A stretch of DNA of 64,000 nucleotides from UBA6772 sp965183875 (GTDB taxonomy: Bacteria; Bacteroidota; Bacteroidia; Flavobacteriales; UBA7430): contig CBCYMK010000002.1 in the NCBI GenBank assembly GCA_965183875.1, forward strand, positions 1 through 64,000, read 5' to 3'. Within the stretch, counting starts at the first letter, position 1. Each line of letters starts with the position of its first letter. Below are positions 16,510-25,660 of this stretch, one piece after another. Below the pieces are notes generated by a model. The model did no database searches, was not told the DNA's origin, and worked only from the letters and a program-made list of their open reading frames with translations. Made by a program: the position numbers and the translations under genes.

Positions 16510-17982
16510 ATGGAAAATTATTTCAATACATTATCATTAAGAGAACAACTGGCACAATTAGGTAAATGTGATTTTATGGATGCCTCAGAATTTACAAATG
16601 GCGTAAGTGCTTTAAAAGGGAAAAAGATTGTCATTATAGGTTGTGGCGCACAAGGTTTAAACCAAGGTTTAAATATGCGAGATTCTGGTTTAGATGTTTC
16701 TTTCACTTTAAGAGAAAGTGCTATAAAAGAGCGAAGACAATCTTTTAAAAATGCAAATGAAAACAAATTTAAGGTTGGAACTTATAAAGAAATGATACCA
16801 ACCGCAGATTTGGTTATAAACCTCACGCCTGATAAACAACATACAGATGTGGTAAGTAAAGTAATGCCTTTAATGAAAAAAGGAGCAGCTTTATCTTATT
16901 CTCACGGTTTCAATATTGTAGAAGAAGGAATGAAAATAAGGGAAGATTTAACAGTAATAATGATGGCTCCAAAATCGCCTGGTTCGGAATTGAGAGAAGA
17001 ATATAAAAGAGATTTTGGTGTACCCACTTTGATTGCTGTTCATCCAGAAAACGACCCGGAAAATGAAGGTTTGGAATTAGCAAAAGCTTATGCTGTTGCC
17101 ACAGGTGGCGATAAAGCTGGTGTGTTAAATTCCTCTTTTGTAGCCGAAGTAAAATCAGATTTAATGGGCGAACAAACCATACTTTGTGGCGTGCTACAAT
17201 CTGCATCAATTTTGTGTTTCGATAAAATGCTCGAAAAAAGAATAGACGCTAATTATGCTGCAAAATTGGTTCAATACGGTTGGGAAACATTGACTGAAGC
17301 CTTAAAACACGGTGGTTTAACTAATATGATGGACAGACTATCTAACCCAGCAAAAGTGAAAGCCTACGAATTGGCTGAGGAATTGAAAATAATTATGAGA
17401 TCATTATTCCATAAACATATGGACAATATTATGTCTGGTGAATTTTCTAAAGGAATGATGAAAGATTGGGCAAATGATGATAAAGATTTATTGAACTGGA
17501 GAAAAGCAACAGGCGAAACCGTTTTTGAGCAAACAAAAGCAACAGATGAATTAATTAGTGAGCAAGATTTTTTTGACAATGGAACTTTATTGGCAGCATT
17601 TTTAAAAGCGGGTGTAGAATTGGCTTATGAAACAATGGTAAATTCTGGAATAAAAGCAGAATCTGCCTATTACGAATCACTGCACGAAGTGCCATTAATT
17701 GCCAATACAATAGCACGAAAAAAACTCTATGAAATGAATCGAGTTATTTCTGACACAGCAGAATACGGCTGTTATTTATTTGATCACGCTTGCCAACCTT
17801 TGTTAGCTGATTTTATGAAAAATGTGGATGCAAACTTAATTGGTAAGCCATTTTCAACAGACAACAAAGTGGATAATAAAAAATTAATAGCAGTAAATCA
17901 AGCTTTGAGAAATCATCCAATAGAAAAAATAGGTGCGACTTTGAGAACTTCTATGAGCGCAATGCAAAAACTAAAAAAATGA
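16510..17982 (+). CDS. ilvC: Ketol-acid reductoisomerase, class II (long form)
   Basis: 490 residues, the long form found in enterobacteria, plants and Bacteroidota; class I enzymes are about 330. The Rossmann motif is IIGCGAQGLNQGLNMRDSGL near residue 43. The catalytic region has VAEVKSDLMGEQTILCG with the metal-binding Asp and Glu, and a duplicated knotted C-terminal domain follows. It isomerises and reduces acetolactate and acetohydroxybutyrate with NADPH and Mg. The stop codon overlaps the ilvA start (ATGA), implying translational coupling. Confidence 0.95.
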   Translation: MENYFNTLSLREQLAQLGKCDFMDASEFTNGVSALKGKKIVIIGCGAQGLNQGLNMRDSGLDVSFTLRESAIKERRQSFKNANENKFKVGTYKEMIPTADLVINLTPDKQHTDVVSKVMPLMKKGAALSYSHGFNIVEEGMKIREDLTVIMMAPKSPGSELREEYKRDFGVPTLIAVHPENDPENEGLELAKAYAVATGGDKAGVLNSSFVAEVKSDLMGEQTILCGVLQSASILCFDKMLEKRIDANYAAKLVQYGWETLTEALKHGGLTNMMDRLSNPAKVKAYELAEELKIIMRSLFHKHMDNIMSGEFSKGMMKDWANDDKDLLNWRKATGETVFEQTKATDELISEQDFFDNGTLLAAFLKAGVELAYETMVNSGIKAESAYYESLHEVPLIANTIARKKLYEMNRVISDTAEYGCYLFDHACQPLLADFMKNVDANLIGKPFSTDNKVDNKKLIAVNQALRNHPIEKIGATLRTSMSAMQKLKK

Positions 17983-19238
17983 CCACAGAAACTCAATATA
18001 TTACTTTAGAAAACGTGAAAAAAGCAGCATCTCTTTTAAGAGATGTTGTTTTGGAAACGCCATTACAAAAAAATCAGTATTTATCTGAAAAATATGAGGC
18101 TAATATTGTTTTTAAACGAGAAGATTTACAAGAAGTTCGTTCTTATAAAATAAGAGGAGCTTATCATAAAATTTCATCATTAACTGGCGAAGAATTAGAG
18201 CAAGGAGTCGTTTGTGCCAGTGCAGGAAATCACGCTCAAGGTGTTGCTTTTTCTTGTAAAGCAAAAAAAATAAAGGGTGTTATATTTATGCCAACGACTA
18301 CACCCAATCAAAAAATAGAACAAGTAAAAATGTTTGGCGGAGATTATGTAGAAGTGGTTTTAAATGGCGATACTTATGATGATGCTTCTTATGCAGCCAC
18401 AGATTATTGCAAAGAAAAAAAGATGTCTTTTGTACATCCTTTTCACGATATAAAAGTAATAGAAGGGCAAGCAACCATTGCTTTAGAAATATTAGCACAA
18501 AGCAAAACACCTGTAGATTATTTGTTTTTGCCTGTTGGTGGTGGTGGTTTGGCTGCTGGTGTTTCCAGTATATTTAAAGAACTTTCTCCCAACACAAAAA
18601 TTATAGGTGTTGAACCAAAAGGCGCTCCTTCAATGTCTGTTTCTATAATTAATGGATTTAACACAAAAATAGATAACATAGATAAATTTACTGATGGCGC
18701 ATCTGTCCAAAAAGTAGGTGATTTAAACTTTGAAATTTGTAAAGAAAATTTAGACGAAATGGTAACCGTTCACGAAGGAAAAGTGTGCCAAACTATTTTA
18801 GATTTGTACAATAAAAACGCCATTGTGGTTGAACCTGCTGGTGCGTTAACCACAGCAGTTTTAGACCAGTTTTCTACTGAAATAAAAGGTAAAAATGTAG
18901 TTTGTTTAATTAGTGGCTCAAATAATGACATTACTCGAACAGAAGAAATAAAAGAGCGTGCTTTGCTTCATTCTGGACACAAACATTATTTCATCATAAA
19001 ATTTCCGCAAAGAGCAGGTGCTTTACGAGAGTTTTTAATTGATATTTTAGGCCCAAATGATGATATTACCCATTTTGAATATTCCAAAAAAAACAACAGA
19101 GATTCAGGTCCAGCTATTGTTGGTTTGGAAATAAAAAATCCAAGCGATTTAGACGAACTGATTCTAAAAATGAAAACTAAAAAATTCTTTGGAGAATACT
19201 TGAATGACAAGCAAGATTTGTTTCAAGTTTTGATTTAG
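17979..19238 (+). CDS. ilvA: Threonine ammonia-lyase (threonine dehydratase), biosynthetic
   Basis: 419 residues. The PLP lysine lies in EVRSYKIRGAYHKI (about residue 53). The phosphate loop is PVGGGGLAAG, and SAGNHAQGVAF is intact. A single C-terminal ACT-like domain (about 325-410, HYFIIKFPQRAGALREFL) fits a one-domain allosteric enzyme. It converts threonine to 2-oxobutyrate, the entry to isoleucine. With ilvB, N, C, D and E it completes isoleucine from threonine and valine from pyruvate. No leuABCD follows. The cassette ends about 50 bp after its stop codon. Confidence 0.94.
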   Translation: MTTETQYITLENVKKAASLLRDVVLETPLQKNQYLSEKYEANIVFKREDLQEVRSYKIRGAYHKISSLTGEELEQGVVCASAGNHAQGVAFSCKAKKIKGVIFMPTTTPNQKIEQVKMFGGDYVEVVLNGDTYDDASYAATDYCKEKKMSFVHPFHDIKVIEGQATIALEILAQSKTPVDYLFLPVGGGGLAAGVSSIFKELSPNTKIIGVEPKGAPSMSVSIINGFNTKIDNIDKFTDGASVQKVGDLNFEICKENLDEMVTVHEGKVCQTILDLYNKNAIVVEPAGALTTAVLDQFSTEIKGKNVVCLISGSNNDITRTEEIKERALLHSGHKHYFIIKFPQRAGALREFLIDILGPNDDITHFEYSKKNNRDSGPAIVGLEIKNPSDLDELILKMKTKKFFGEYLNDKQDLFQVLI

Positions 19239-19288
19239 CAAAAGCAAACTATAAAAATAGAAATGATTAGATTTATTGTAAATAAGCA

Positions 19289-19367
19289 CTAAGCACAACA
19301 CTATGTATAGTGCATATGCACCCTCCGGGATGCAAACGCGCCATACACTTAACGTTGCCAGTAATGT
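19289..19367 (+). other. attC-like site 1, end of the ilv cassette
   Basis: Left core CTAAGCACAAC, inner TGTAT at 19304; right inner ATACA, then CTTAAC and core GTTGCC at 19354. AAC pairs with GTT and TGTAT with ATACA, leaving unpaired bases between, and the centre holds a small hairpin around CCCTCCGGGA. It resembles site 7 closely (shared ACTATGTATAGTGCA and CGGGATGC). Confidence 0.72.
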
Positions 19368-19402
19368 AGAGTAGTAAACTGAAAATATCCTAAACATAGA
19401 AT

Positions 19403-19978
19403 AAAAGAAAATGTGACAAGTGTCAAAAAGAAAATTCTGACTTATCAAAATATTGTTCTCAATGCGGATATGAATTACCAAAAAATGAATCTAAACTGAT
19501 AGGAAATTTTGAATCAAAAAAGACTAATAAGAATTCTTCTAATAAGAAAAAAATTGTTTCAACTCTTGTTGGAATAATCGTATTTGGAATTTCATATTTT
19601 GCTGTTCAACAATTATTTAACAACTCATTGTCTTTTGACAAAGCTATGATGAAAGCTGCAAGCGAAATTAATGAAAGTTGCCCTATTATGATAGATAAAG
19701 ATACGCGTCTTGATAACACAATAGCTCTACCAGATAATATTTTTCAATATAATTACACATTAGTGAATTTAGAAAAACAAGAAATAAATGTTGGTGAGTT
19801 GAAAAATTATATAGAACCGAATGTTATTAACAATGTCAAAACCAGTCCTGACATGAAAGATTATAGAGAAAACAGGACTACAATGGTTTATTATTATAAA
19901 GACAAAAACGGAGAATTTGTTTTAAAGATTAATGTTTCTCCTGAGAAATATGAAAACACTACTGGCAACAACATATAA
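19403..19978 (+). CDS. Zinc-ribbon membrane protein, start codon not found
   Basis: The frame is open from 19400 and codes for KRKCDKCQKENSDLSKYCSQ followed by CGYELP, a zinc ribbon with two CxxC pairs. A Lys/Asn/Ser-rich linker comes next, then a membrane helix (IVSTLVGIIVFGISYFAVQQ) and an external domain of about 110 residues that I do not recognise. No ATG, GTG or TTG precedes the zinc ribbon: an in-frame TAG lies at 19397 and the first codon is AAT. Adding one G after AT at 19401-19402 would restore ATG AAA AGA AAA TGT, so a one-base deletion or sequencing error may have removed the start. The first in-frame ATG is at 19649 and the first alternative TTG at 19628, both after the membrane helix. 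The last codons and the stop lie inside the next attC-like site. Confidence 0.6.
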   Translation, partial: KRKCDKCQKENSDLSKYCSQCGYELPKNESKLIGNFESKKTNKNSSNKKKIVSTLVGIIVFGISYFAVQQLFNNSLSFDKAMMKAASEINESCPIMIDKDTRLDNTIALPDNIFQYNYTLVNLEKQEINVGELKNYIEPNVINNVKTSPDMKDYRENRTTMVYYYKDKNGEFVLKINVSPEKYENTTGNNI

Positions 19979-20100
19979 AATGCATGCTTAAGCTTGGTGC
20001 TGAAATCATATAGTAACCGTAATTTACTCGTGGATTTCCCGCTGGGAAATCCTGTCGGTCGACTTACGTCGCACGACACTTTATATAAACGTAGCACATT
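19956..20100 (+). other. attC-like site 2
   Basis: Left ACACTACTGGCAAC (13 of 14 match to the inverted GTTGCCAGTAATGT at 19354), then inner ATATAAA. Right inner TTTATAT, AAAC, and core GTAGCACATT at 20091. The centre holds strong hairpins (GGATTTCCCGC with GGGAAATCC; GTCGACTTACGTCG). The right core is GTA instead of GTT. Confidence 0.7.
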
Positions 20101-20113
20101 CAAAAATATAAAA

Positions 20114-20650
20114 ATGACAAAACGAGATTTTTTCATAGTCCTAATAAAGATATTCGGACTTTATTCAATTATTTCAGCACTATTTTCTGCTCTACCTTCT
20201 AACATAGTATTTGTAATTCAGAATATTGACTTTGTAGGAGTTTTATGGATAGGTCTTGTAGTAATCTTTGTAATTGGGCTCTTCCTCCTTTTATTGTATA
20301 AAGCTGATAAAATTAGTGATTTACTAAAACTAAAAAATGGTTTTGATGAAGAACGAATAGATTTTGGAGGGTTAAAAAGCATTGACATTCTGAAATTCTC
20401 AATATTAATAATTGGTGGAATATTACTTATTAATAATATTTCTTCATTTTTGAGTATTACATTATTTGCTTTCAAATCATCATTACCACAGGGATTTGAC
20501 CAAGCATATGATCAAGGTGTTTGGAAATATAACAGTATCGAAGATTATGTTAATTGGGCTATTTGTACCTCAAACTTAATAGTAGGTTATTTACTAATTT
20601 CAAACTTTAAAAGACTCGCTCTATACTTAAATAAAAAGATAATTGAATAG
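20114..20650 (+). CDS. Cassette-encoded four-helix membrane protein of unknown function
   Basis: 178 residues from the ATG at 20114 (MTKRDFFIVLIKIFGLYSII), which follows ATATAAAA. A longer frame from 19994 would run back through the attC-like site and is not credible. Hydrophobic segments lie at about 7-27, 37-66, 92-119 and 148-168. A segment KADKISDLLKLKNGFDEERI separates helices two and three. I do not recognise the family. Small membrane proteins of unknown role are frequent in cassette arrays, which is general knowledge and not a function call. The stop codon is 3 bp before the next site. Confidence 0.7.
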   Translation: MTKRDFFIVLIKIFGLYSIISALFSALPSNIVFVIQNIDFVGVLWIGLVVIFVIGLFLLLLYKADKISDLLKLKNGFDEERIDFGGLKSIDILKFSILIIGGILLINNISSFLSITLFAFKSSLPQGFDQAYDQGVWKYNSIEDYVNWAICTSNLIVGYLLISNFKRLALYLNKKIIE

Positions 20651-20652
20651 AA

Positions 20653-20848
20653 AACGTGCTACAACAATACCTATGACGTAATGCTAGTTTTAGGTAAAAC
20701 GAAATTCAGTACTTTTAACAAAAGCGCCAATACTTTAATTTGGCATTTAACGTGAAAATATAAACACAAAACCAAAGCTTTGGCTAAGTACGAACTTGAA
20801 AACTTTCGCTTTCAAATTCCGCAAACGCATAGTCGGACGTTAGGCACA
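20653..20848 (+). other. attC-like site 3
   Basis: Left AACGTGCTAC (9 of 10 match to inverted GTAGCACATT) then AACAATAC and inner CTATG. Right CGCATAG, TCGGAC and core GTTAGGCAC at 20839. The 196-bp centre contains GCCAATACTTTAATTTGGC and GAAAACTTTCGCTTTC type palindromes. Confidence 0.7.
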
Positions 20849-20897
20849 ATTGTTATATACAGCCAATCAATAATGTAATTTGACTTTAGTTAGAATT

Positions 20898-21662
20898 ATG
20901 AGTATTACAGAAGAATATAAAAATCAAGCTTCGTGGAGAAATTGGAAAACATATATTGATCTACTTCCAATAAAAGCTAACGATAGAATATTGGACTTGG
21001 GTTGTTCAAACGGATATGTATCAAAATTGTTATCACAAAGAGCTAAACAAGTCACAGGTATAGATTATAGCCATGACTTATTAGAGATAGCAAAGAAAGA
21101 GAATAAAGGTTCAAATATAGTCTATCACCAAAGTGATTTAAAAGAAATTGATGAACTTGGCTTATTCAAAGTAGATGGTATTTGGTCTAGTTTTACAGTA
21201 GCTTATTTTCCAGATTTTGCTTCTGTATTAAAAAAGTGGATAGATTTATTAAAGCCAGGAGGATGGATTGCGATAGTGGAAATGGATGATTTATTTGCTC
21301 ATGAACCTATTACTGATAAATCACAGTTGAAATTCAATCAATTTTATCAAAAGCAACGTAGTTTGGATATCTATGACTTTGAAATGGGTAGGAAAATTCG
21401 AGACTTTATAACGGATGAAGGATTAACAATAATATCGGAAGATAGCATATCTGACAGAGAACTCACTTGTAATGGTTCAGTAGATAACGATATTTATATG
21501 GCTTGGGTGGATAGATTTGAGAGAATGGAGTCGCTAAAAAAATTTTTAGGAGATAAAGAGTTTTGCGAAATAAAGGATGATTTCTTGTCTTGCTTAAAAA
21601 ATGACAAACATGAAAGTAGAACAAAAATTGAGTATATAATTGCAAAGAAAAACTATGCATAA
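20898..21662 (+). CDS. Cassette-encoded class I SAM-dependent methyltransferase
   Basis: 254 residues from the ATG at 20898. A TTG 18 bp upstream is less likely. Motif I is ILDLGCSNGYVSKLL (about residues 32-46), followed by the acidic loop VTGIDYS, motif post-II with DGIWSSFTVAYFPDF, and LLKPGGWIAIVEMDD as motif III. This is the UbiE/Methyltransf_11 type fold. A small-molecule substrate seems more likely than nucleic acid because no N6 or C5 base-modification motif is seen, but the substrate is unknown. The stop codon TAA lies in the left core of the following attC-like site, so gene and site are joined as in known gene cassettes. Confidence 0.85.
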   Translation: MSITEEYKNQASWRNWKTYIDLLPIKANDRILDLGCSNGYVSKLLSQRAKQVTGIDYSHDLLEIAKKENKGSNIVYHQSDLKEIDELGLFKVDGIWSSFTVAYFPDFASVLKKWIDLLKPGGWIAIVEMDDLFAHEPITDKSQLKFNQFYQKQRSLDIYDFEMGRKIRDFITDEGLTIISEDSISDRELTCNGSVDNDIYMAWVDRFERMESLKKFLGDKEFCEIKDDFLSCLKNDKHESRTKIEYIIAKKNYA

Positions 21663-21849
21663 CAAAAGCTAAATTTCATGGGCGGTGGAGAGTCGCTTGG
21701 GAGTTAGTTCAATTAAGAAACACCAGCAAGCTACAAAAATTGGTTTGCTGAAAAATATAAACAAATATATGTGGCTTGCTTCCGTGCGGTTTGATAAGAC
21801 AACTGTTTTAATCGCCCACGAAACTTAGCAAGACCGTTAGGTGTAAGCT
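21654..21849 (+). other. attC-like site 4
   Basis: Left TATGCATAAC (7 of 9 match to inverted GTTAGGCAC), then GCTAAATTTCATGGGCG. Right CGCCCACGAAACTTAGC, AAGACC and core GTTAGGTG at 21836. The inner arms pair over about 17 positions with few mismatches, giving the longest stem of the set. Confidence 0.75.
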
Positions 21850-21873
21850 GAAAGAAAAACTGACTGAAAAAAA

Positions 21874-22269
21874 ATGAAAAAAGTAGAAGTTGTTGCAGCA
21901 ATTGTAATTTTTGGTGATTTGATTCTTTGCGCTCAAAGAGATAAAAACACCTTAGAGTACATTTCACATAAATTTGAATTTCCTGGTGGGAAAATTGAAA
22001 AGGGAGAATCCAACAAAGAAGCTTTAAAAAGAGAACTAATTGAAGAATTAGAGATTGAGCCAAAAATTAACGACCTATTTTTAACAGTAGTACATCAGTA
22101 CGAAGATTTTGAACTTACAATGCATAGTTATATTTGCGAAGCAAAGTCTAAAGACGTTGAATTAAAAGAACACATTTCACATAAATGGCTTACAAAAGAA
22201 AACTTATCAAATTTAGATTGGGCAGCAGCTGATTTACCAATCGTACAAAAACTAACAAATTGTGAGTGA
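21874..22269 (+). CDS. Nudix hydrolase, MutT-like
   Basis: 131 residues, the normal size. The Nudix box G-x5-E-x7-R-E-x2-E-E is complete in GGKIEKGESNKEALKRELIE plus EL (about residues 38-59). The start VEVVAAIVIFGDLILCAQRD matches MutT-type pyrophosphohydrolases that clean oxidised or non-canonical nucleoside triphosphates. The gene overlaps the next by 8 bp, so the two are translated together and probably work together. Nudix genes next to DUF3427-type helicases are a pairing I recall from other genomes, so a joint role in nucleotide or DNA damage, or defence, is a reasonable inference. The substrate is not known. Confidence 0.88.
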   Translation: MKKVEVVAAIVIFGDLILCAQRDKNTLEYISHKFEFPGGKIEKGESNKEALKRELIEELEIEPKINDLFLTVVHQYEDFELTMHSYICEAKSKDVELKEHISHKWLTKENLSNLDWAAADLPIVQKLTNCE

Positions 22270-25200
22270 TTCTTTTAAAAATGACTTTAAAAAGAGTCTA
22301 GAAACAGGTTTTATTGATAAAGTAACCGAATCAGAAGTCCTGTATAGACCAAAGTTATTGGTTAACAAAAAAGTACCCAAAGAGAAAGTTCTTTCAACTT
22401 TAATACAAGAATTGAATTACTGCGAAGGGTTTAGTATTTCCGTTGCTTTTGTTACCATGAGTGGTGTTGCAATGTTACTCAACACTCTCTTAGAATTAGA
22501 ACGAAAAGGAATTAAAGGAAGGGTGTTAGTTTCTCAATACTTAAATTTCACAGAACCAGAAGCTTTAAAGAGACTTTTAGGATTCACTAATATTGAATTA
22601 AAAATATCAATAAAAAGCAATGCGCATTCAAAAGGTTATATTTTCAAAACCAAAGACTATCACAATATAATAATTGGAAGTAGTAATTGGACAGCTAGTG
22701 CATTATCTACAAACAAGGAATGGAATTTAAAAGTTTCAGGTTTACATTCAAGTGAAATTGTAAACAATGTACTTTTAGAATTCGAATCTGATTTTAATGA
22801 AGCTTCTGCTGTTACTAAAGAATACATTTCAGACTATGAAATCATTTATAACAAAGCTAAATTATCAAAAAAAACAAATAATGTAGAAATTGATAATGTA
22901 GAAGTTGAACCAAATACAATGCAAGTTGAGGCTTTAGATAATCTTAACAATTTACGAAAAGAACAAAAAAATAAAGCTTTAATTATTTCTGCTACAGGAA
23001 CAGGTAAAACATACCTATCTGCATTCGACGTAAAAGCTTTTAATCCTAAAAAACTACTATTCGTAGTACACAGAAGGAACATAGCAGAAAAAGCTTTAGA
23101 AACCTTTAAAAGTATCTTTAAAGACTCTAAAACCTATGGCTTATACTCAGGAAGCAAAAGAGAATTAGATTCTGATTTTGTATTTGCTACTGTTCAAACT
23201 ATTTCTAGAGAAGAACATTTACTGAAATTTGATAAAGAAATTTTTGATTACATAATCATAGATGAATCTCATAGGTCAGGTGCCGATTCATATATTCGTT
23301 TAATTAACTACTTTAATCCTAAATTTTTACTAGGAATGACAGCTACGCCTGAAAGAACAGACGACACTGATATTTTTAGTTTATTTGACCATAACATTGC
23401 CTACGAAATTCGATTGAACAGAGCAATGGAAGAAGGAATGTTAAGCCCTTTCCACTATTTTGGAATAACTGATTTAACAGTAGAAAACGAAACAATAGAA
23501 GATACATCTGATTTCAACTTAATAACAACAAATAAAAGAGTTGAACATATAATTGAAAAGGCAAATATCTATGGTTGCGACAATGGTATCGTCCGAGGCT
23601 TAGTTTTTTGTCCAAAAGGTAACGGACTTTCAAAAATCCTTTCAGACAAGTTTAATGAAAGAGGCTTTAAAACGGTTGCCTTGACAGGAGGAAGTACAGA
23701 AGAAGAACGAAACAACGCCATTGAGCTTTTAGAATCTACCGATTTAAACAAAAAATTAGATTACATTTTTACTGTTGATATTTTTAATGAAGGAATAGAT
23801 ATTCCAAAAGTTAATCAAATATTAATGATTCGTCCTACCGAATCTGCAATTGTATTTGTACAGCAATTAGGTAGGGGGTTAAGAAAAACTGATGGTAAAA
23901 ACTATTTAACGATTGTAGACTTTATTGGAAACTACAAGAGCAATTATTTAGTTCCAATAGCACTTTACGGAGATACTTCTTATAATAAAGATACTCTAAG
24001 AAAACTAATTTCAGAAGGAAGTAGGATGCTTTCAGGTTCCTCAACCATTAATTTTGATCAAATTACAAAGGAAAAAATATTTGAATCTATTGATTCTTCA
24101 AACATGAAACTCCTAACAGATTTAAAAAAAGATTACCATCTTCAAAAATACAGACTAGGACGTACTCCTATGATGATGGATTTCTTGAAAAATGAATCTA
24201 GAGACCCTTTTCTATTTGTTGAATATTCTAAATCGTATTACAATTTTGTTGTAAAAGCTGATAAAGATTTTGAAAACACTTTAAAGCCTGAATCTATTAA
24301 ACTTTTAGAGTTGTTTTCTCGTGAAATAAACAACGCTAAAAGAGTTGAAGAAAGTTATATTTCAAAAGAGTTAATATTAAATAATGAACTTAAAATCTCT
24401 GATTTTAAAGAAAGTATTAATTCAAAATACAACTATTACCCTACTGACGAAACAATTAATTCTTGCCTAGAAAATTTAAACTTTGATTTTGTAAAAAAGA
24501 CAAGTAACGTTATAATTAAGAATAATGAATCTTTGTTTTTTCACAATGATTTTAAAGAGATTATTAAACAAACTGATTTTAAAAGGTTTCTGTTAGATTC
24601 AATTAATTATTCAATTCAAACATTTGAAAAAAACTACAAAAAAGAAGATTTTAGAAATGGGTTAATCTTATTTAATAAATATAGCAGAAAAGATGTTTGT
24701 CGTCTATTAAATTGGGACAAAGACTACAGTTCTACTGTTTATGGTTATTCTACAAAAAACGAGGTAACGCCATGTTTTGTCACTTATAACAAGTCACACG
24801 ATATAGATGAATCTATAAATTATAATGACTACTTCATAAACCCTTCAACTTTCGCTTGGGAATCAAGAAAAAATAGAAAAATTCAAAGCCCTGAAATACA
24901 AAGACTAATAAGTTCAAAACGAATTTTACTTTTTGTTATAAAAAACACAAATCAAGGTACTGAACATTATTATATTGGAGATTGTTCAATTATACCTGAT
25001 TCAATTGAACAGGCAGTAGTTCCAAATTCTGATACACCAATTGTACATTTCAAATTCAAATTTGAAAAACCTGTACCTGATGATTTATACCAATTCATTA
25101 CTTCAAATAACAAAACTAAGAAAATCGATAAGGAAGAAGTAATTGAGGATAGTCTTGAAATTAAACCTATAGAATTAGAAATTTCAGATAAAAACCCAAA

Positions 25201-25642
25201 ATTCACTATTCCACTTTACGACTTTTATGCAGCAGCAGGAAACTTTAGTGAATTACAATCTGAAAAAACATACACTCAAATTGAAGTACCTGAAAAATAC
25301 AGTTTAAGCGACGAATATTTTGCTTGTGAAGTTATTGGTGAATCAATGAATAAAAGAATTAATAACGGTTCTATTTGTATTTTCAAAAGATACACAGGTG
25401 GTTCTAGGTCGGGTAAAATATTTTTAATTGAAAACCTTGACATTCAAGACCAAGATTTCAATTCAGCATTCACAGTTAAAACATATGCAAGTAAAAAAAA
25501 TGTTTCAGATGAAGGTTGGGAGCATACTGATATATTATTAAAACCGAATTCTTACGATTCAAAATACAAAGATATAATCGTCAAAAATGAAGATGCTGAG
25601 AACATGAAAGTGATTGGTGAATTTATAGAGGTATTAGAGTAA
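22262..25642 (+). CDS. PLD nuclease-like / superfamily 2 helicase / DUF3427-like / S24 peptidase-like fusion
   Basis: 1126 residues starting at a GTG that overlaps the Nudix gene. Domain order: phospholipase-D-like domain (about 45-185) with NAHSKGYIF (His122, Lys124) and IIGSSNWTASAL; SF2 helicase (about 215-560) with Walker A SATGTGKTYLS near 244, DESH at 334-337, GMTATPERTD and the arginine-finger motif QQLGRGLRK; a long middle region resembling DUF3427 with TEHYYIGDC; and a C-terminal LexA/UmuD (S24) domain with GESMNKRINNGSICIFKR (Ser1028) and FTVK (Lys1073) as a possible Ser-Lys dyad. A nuclease plus helicase with a self-cleavage-like domain suggests DNA repair or phage defence responding to DNA damage. 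The function is inferred; the domains are seen. Confidence 0.85.
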   Translation: MSDSFKNDFKKSLETGFIDKVTESEVLYRPKLLVNKKVPKEKVLSTLIQELNYCEGFSISVAFVTMSGVAMLLNTLLELERKGIKGRVLVSQYLNFTEPEALKRLLGFTNIELKISIKSNAHSKGYIFKTKDYHNIIIGSSNWTASALSTNKEWNLKVSGLHSSEIVNNVLLEFESDFNEASAVTKEYISDYEIIYNKAKLSKKTNNVEIDNVEVEPNTMQVEALDNLNNLRKEQKNKALIISATGTGKTYLSAFDVKAFNPKKLLFVVHRRNIAEKALETFKSIFKDSKTYGLYSGSKRELDSDFVFATVQTISREEHLLKFDKEIFDYIIIDESHRSGADSYIRLINYFNPKFLLGMTATPERTDDTDIFSLFDHNIAYEIRLNRAMEEGMLSPFHYFGITDLTVENETIEDTSDFNLITTNKRVEHIIEKANIYGCDNGIVRGLVFCPKGNGLSKILSDKFNERGFKTVALTGGSTEEERNNAIELLESTDLNKKLDYIFTVDIFNEGIDIPKVNQILMIRPTESAIVFVQQLGRGLRKTDGKNYLTIVDFIGNYKSNYLVPIALYGDTSYNKDTLRKLISEGSRMLSGSSTINFDQITKEKIFESIDSSNMKLLTDLKKDYHLQKYRLGRTPMMMDFLKNESRDPFLFVEYSKSYYNFVVKADKDFENTLKPESIKLLELFSREINNAKRVEESYISKELILNNELKISDFKESINSKYNYYPTDETINSCLENLNFDFVKKTSNVIIKNNESLFFHNDFKEIIKQTDFKRFLLDSINYSIQTFEKNYKKEDFRNGLILFNKYSRKDVCRLLNWDKDYSSTVYGYSTKNEVTPCFVTYNKSHDIDESINYNDYFINPSTFAWESRKNRKIQSPEIQRLISSKRILLFVIKNTNQGTEHYYIGDCSIIPDSIEQAVVPNSDTPIVHFKFKFEKPVPDDLYQFITSNNKTKKIDKEEVIEDSLEIKPIELEISDKNPKFTIPLYDFYAAAGNFSELQSEKTYTQIEVPEKYSLSDEYFACEVIGESMNKRINNGSICIFKRYTGGSRSGKIFLIENLDIQDQDFNSAFTVKTYASKKNVSDEGWEHTDILLKPNSYDSKYKDIIVKNEDAENMKVIGEFIEVLE

Positions 25643-25660
25643 GAGTATAAATCACATAAA

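Noticed and set aside
19994..20113. N-terminal extension of the cassette membrane protein from 19994
   Set aside because: It would translate the attC-like site 2 with its hairpins; the ATG at 20114 has a good upstream A-rich region and starts the recognisable membrane helix.
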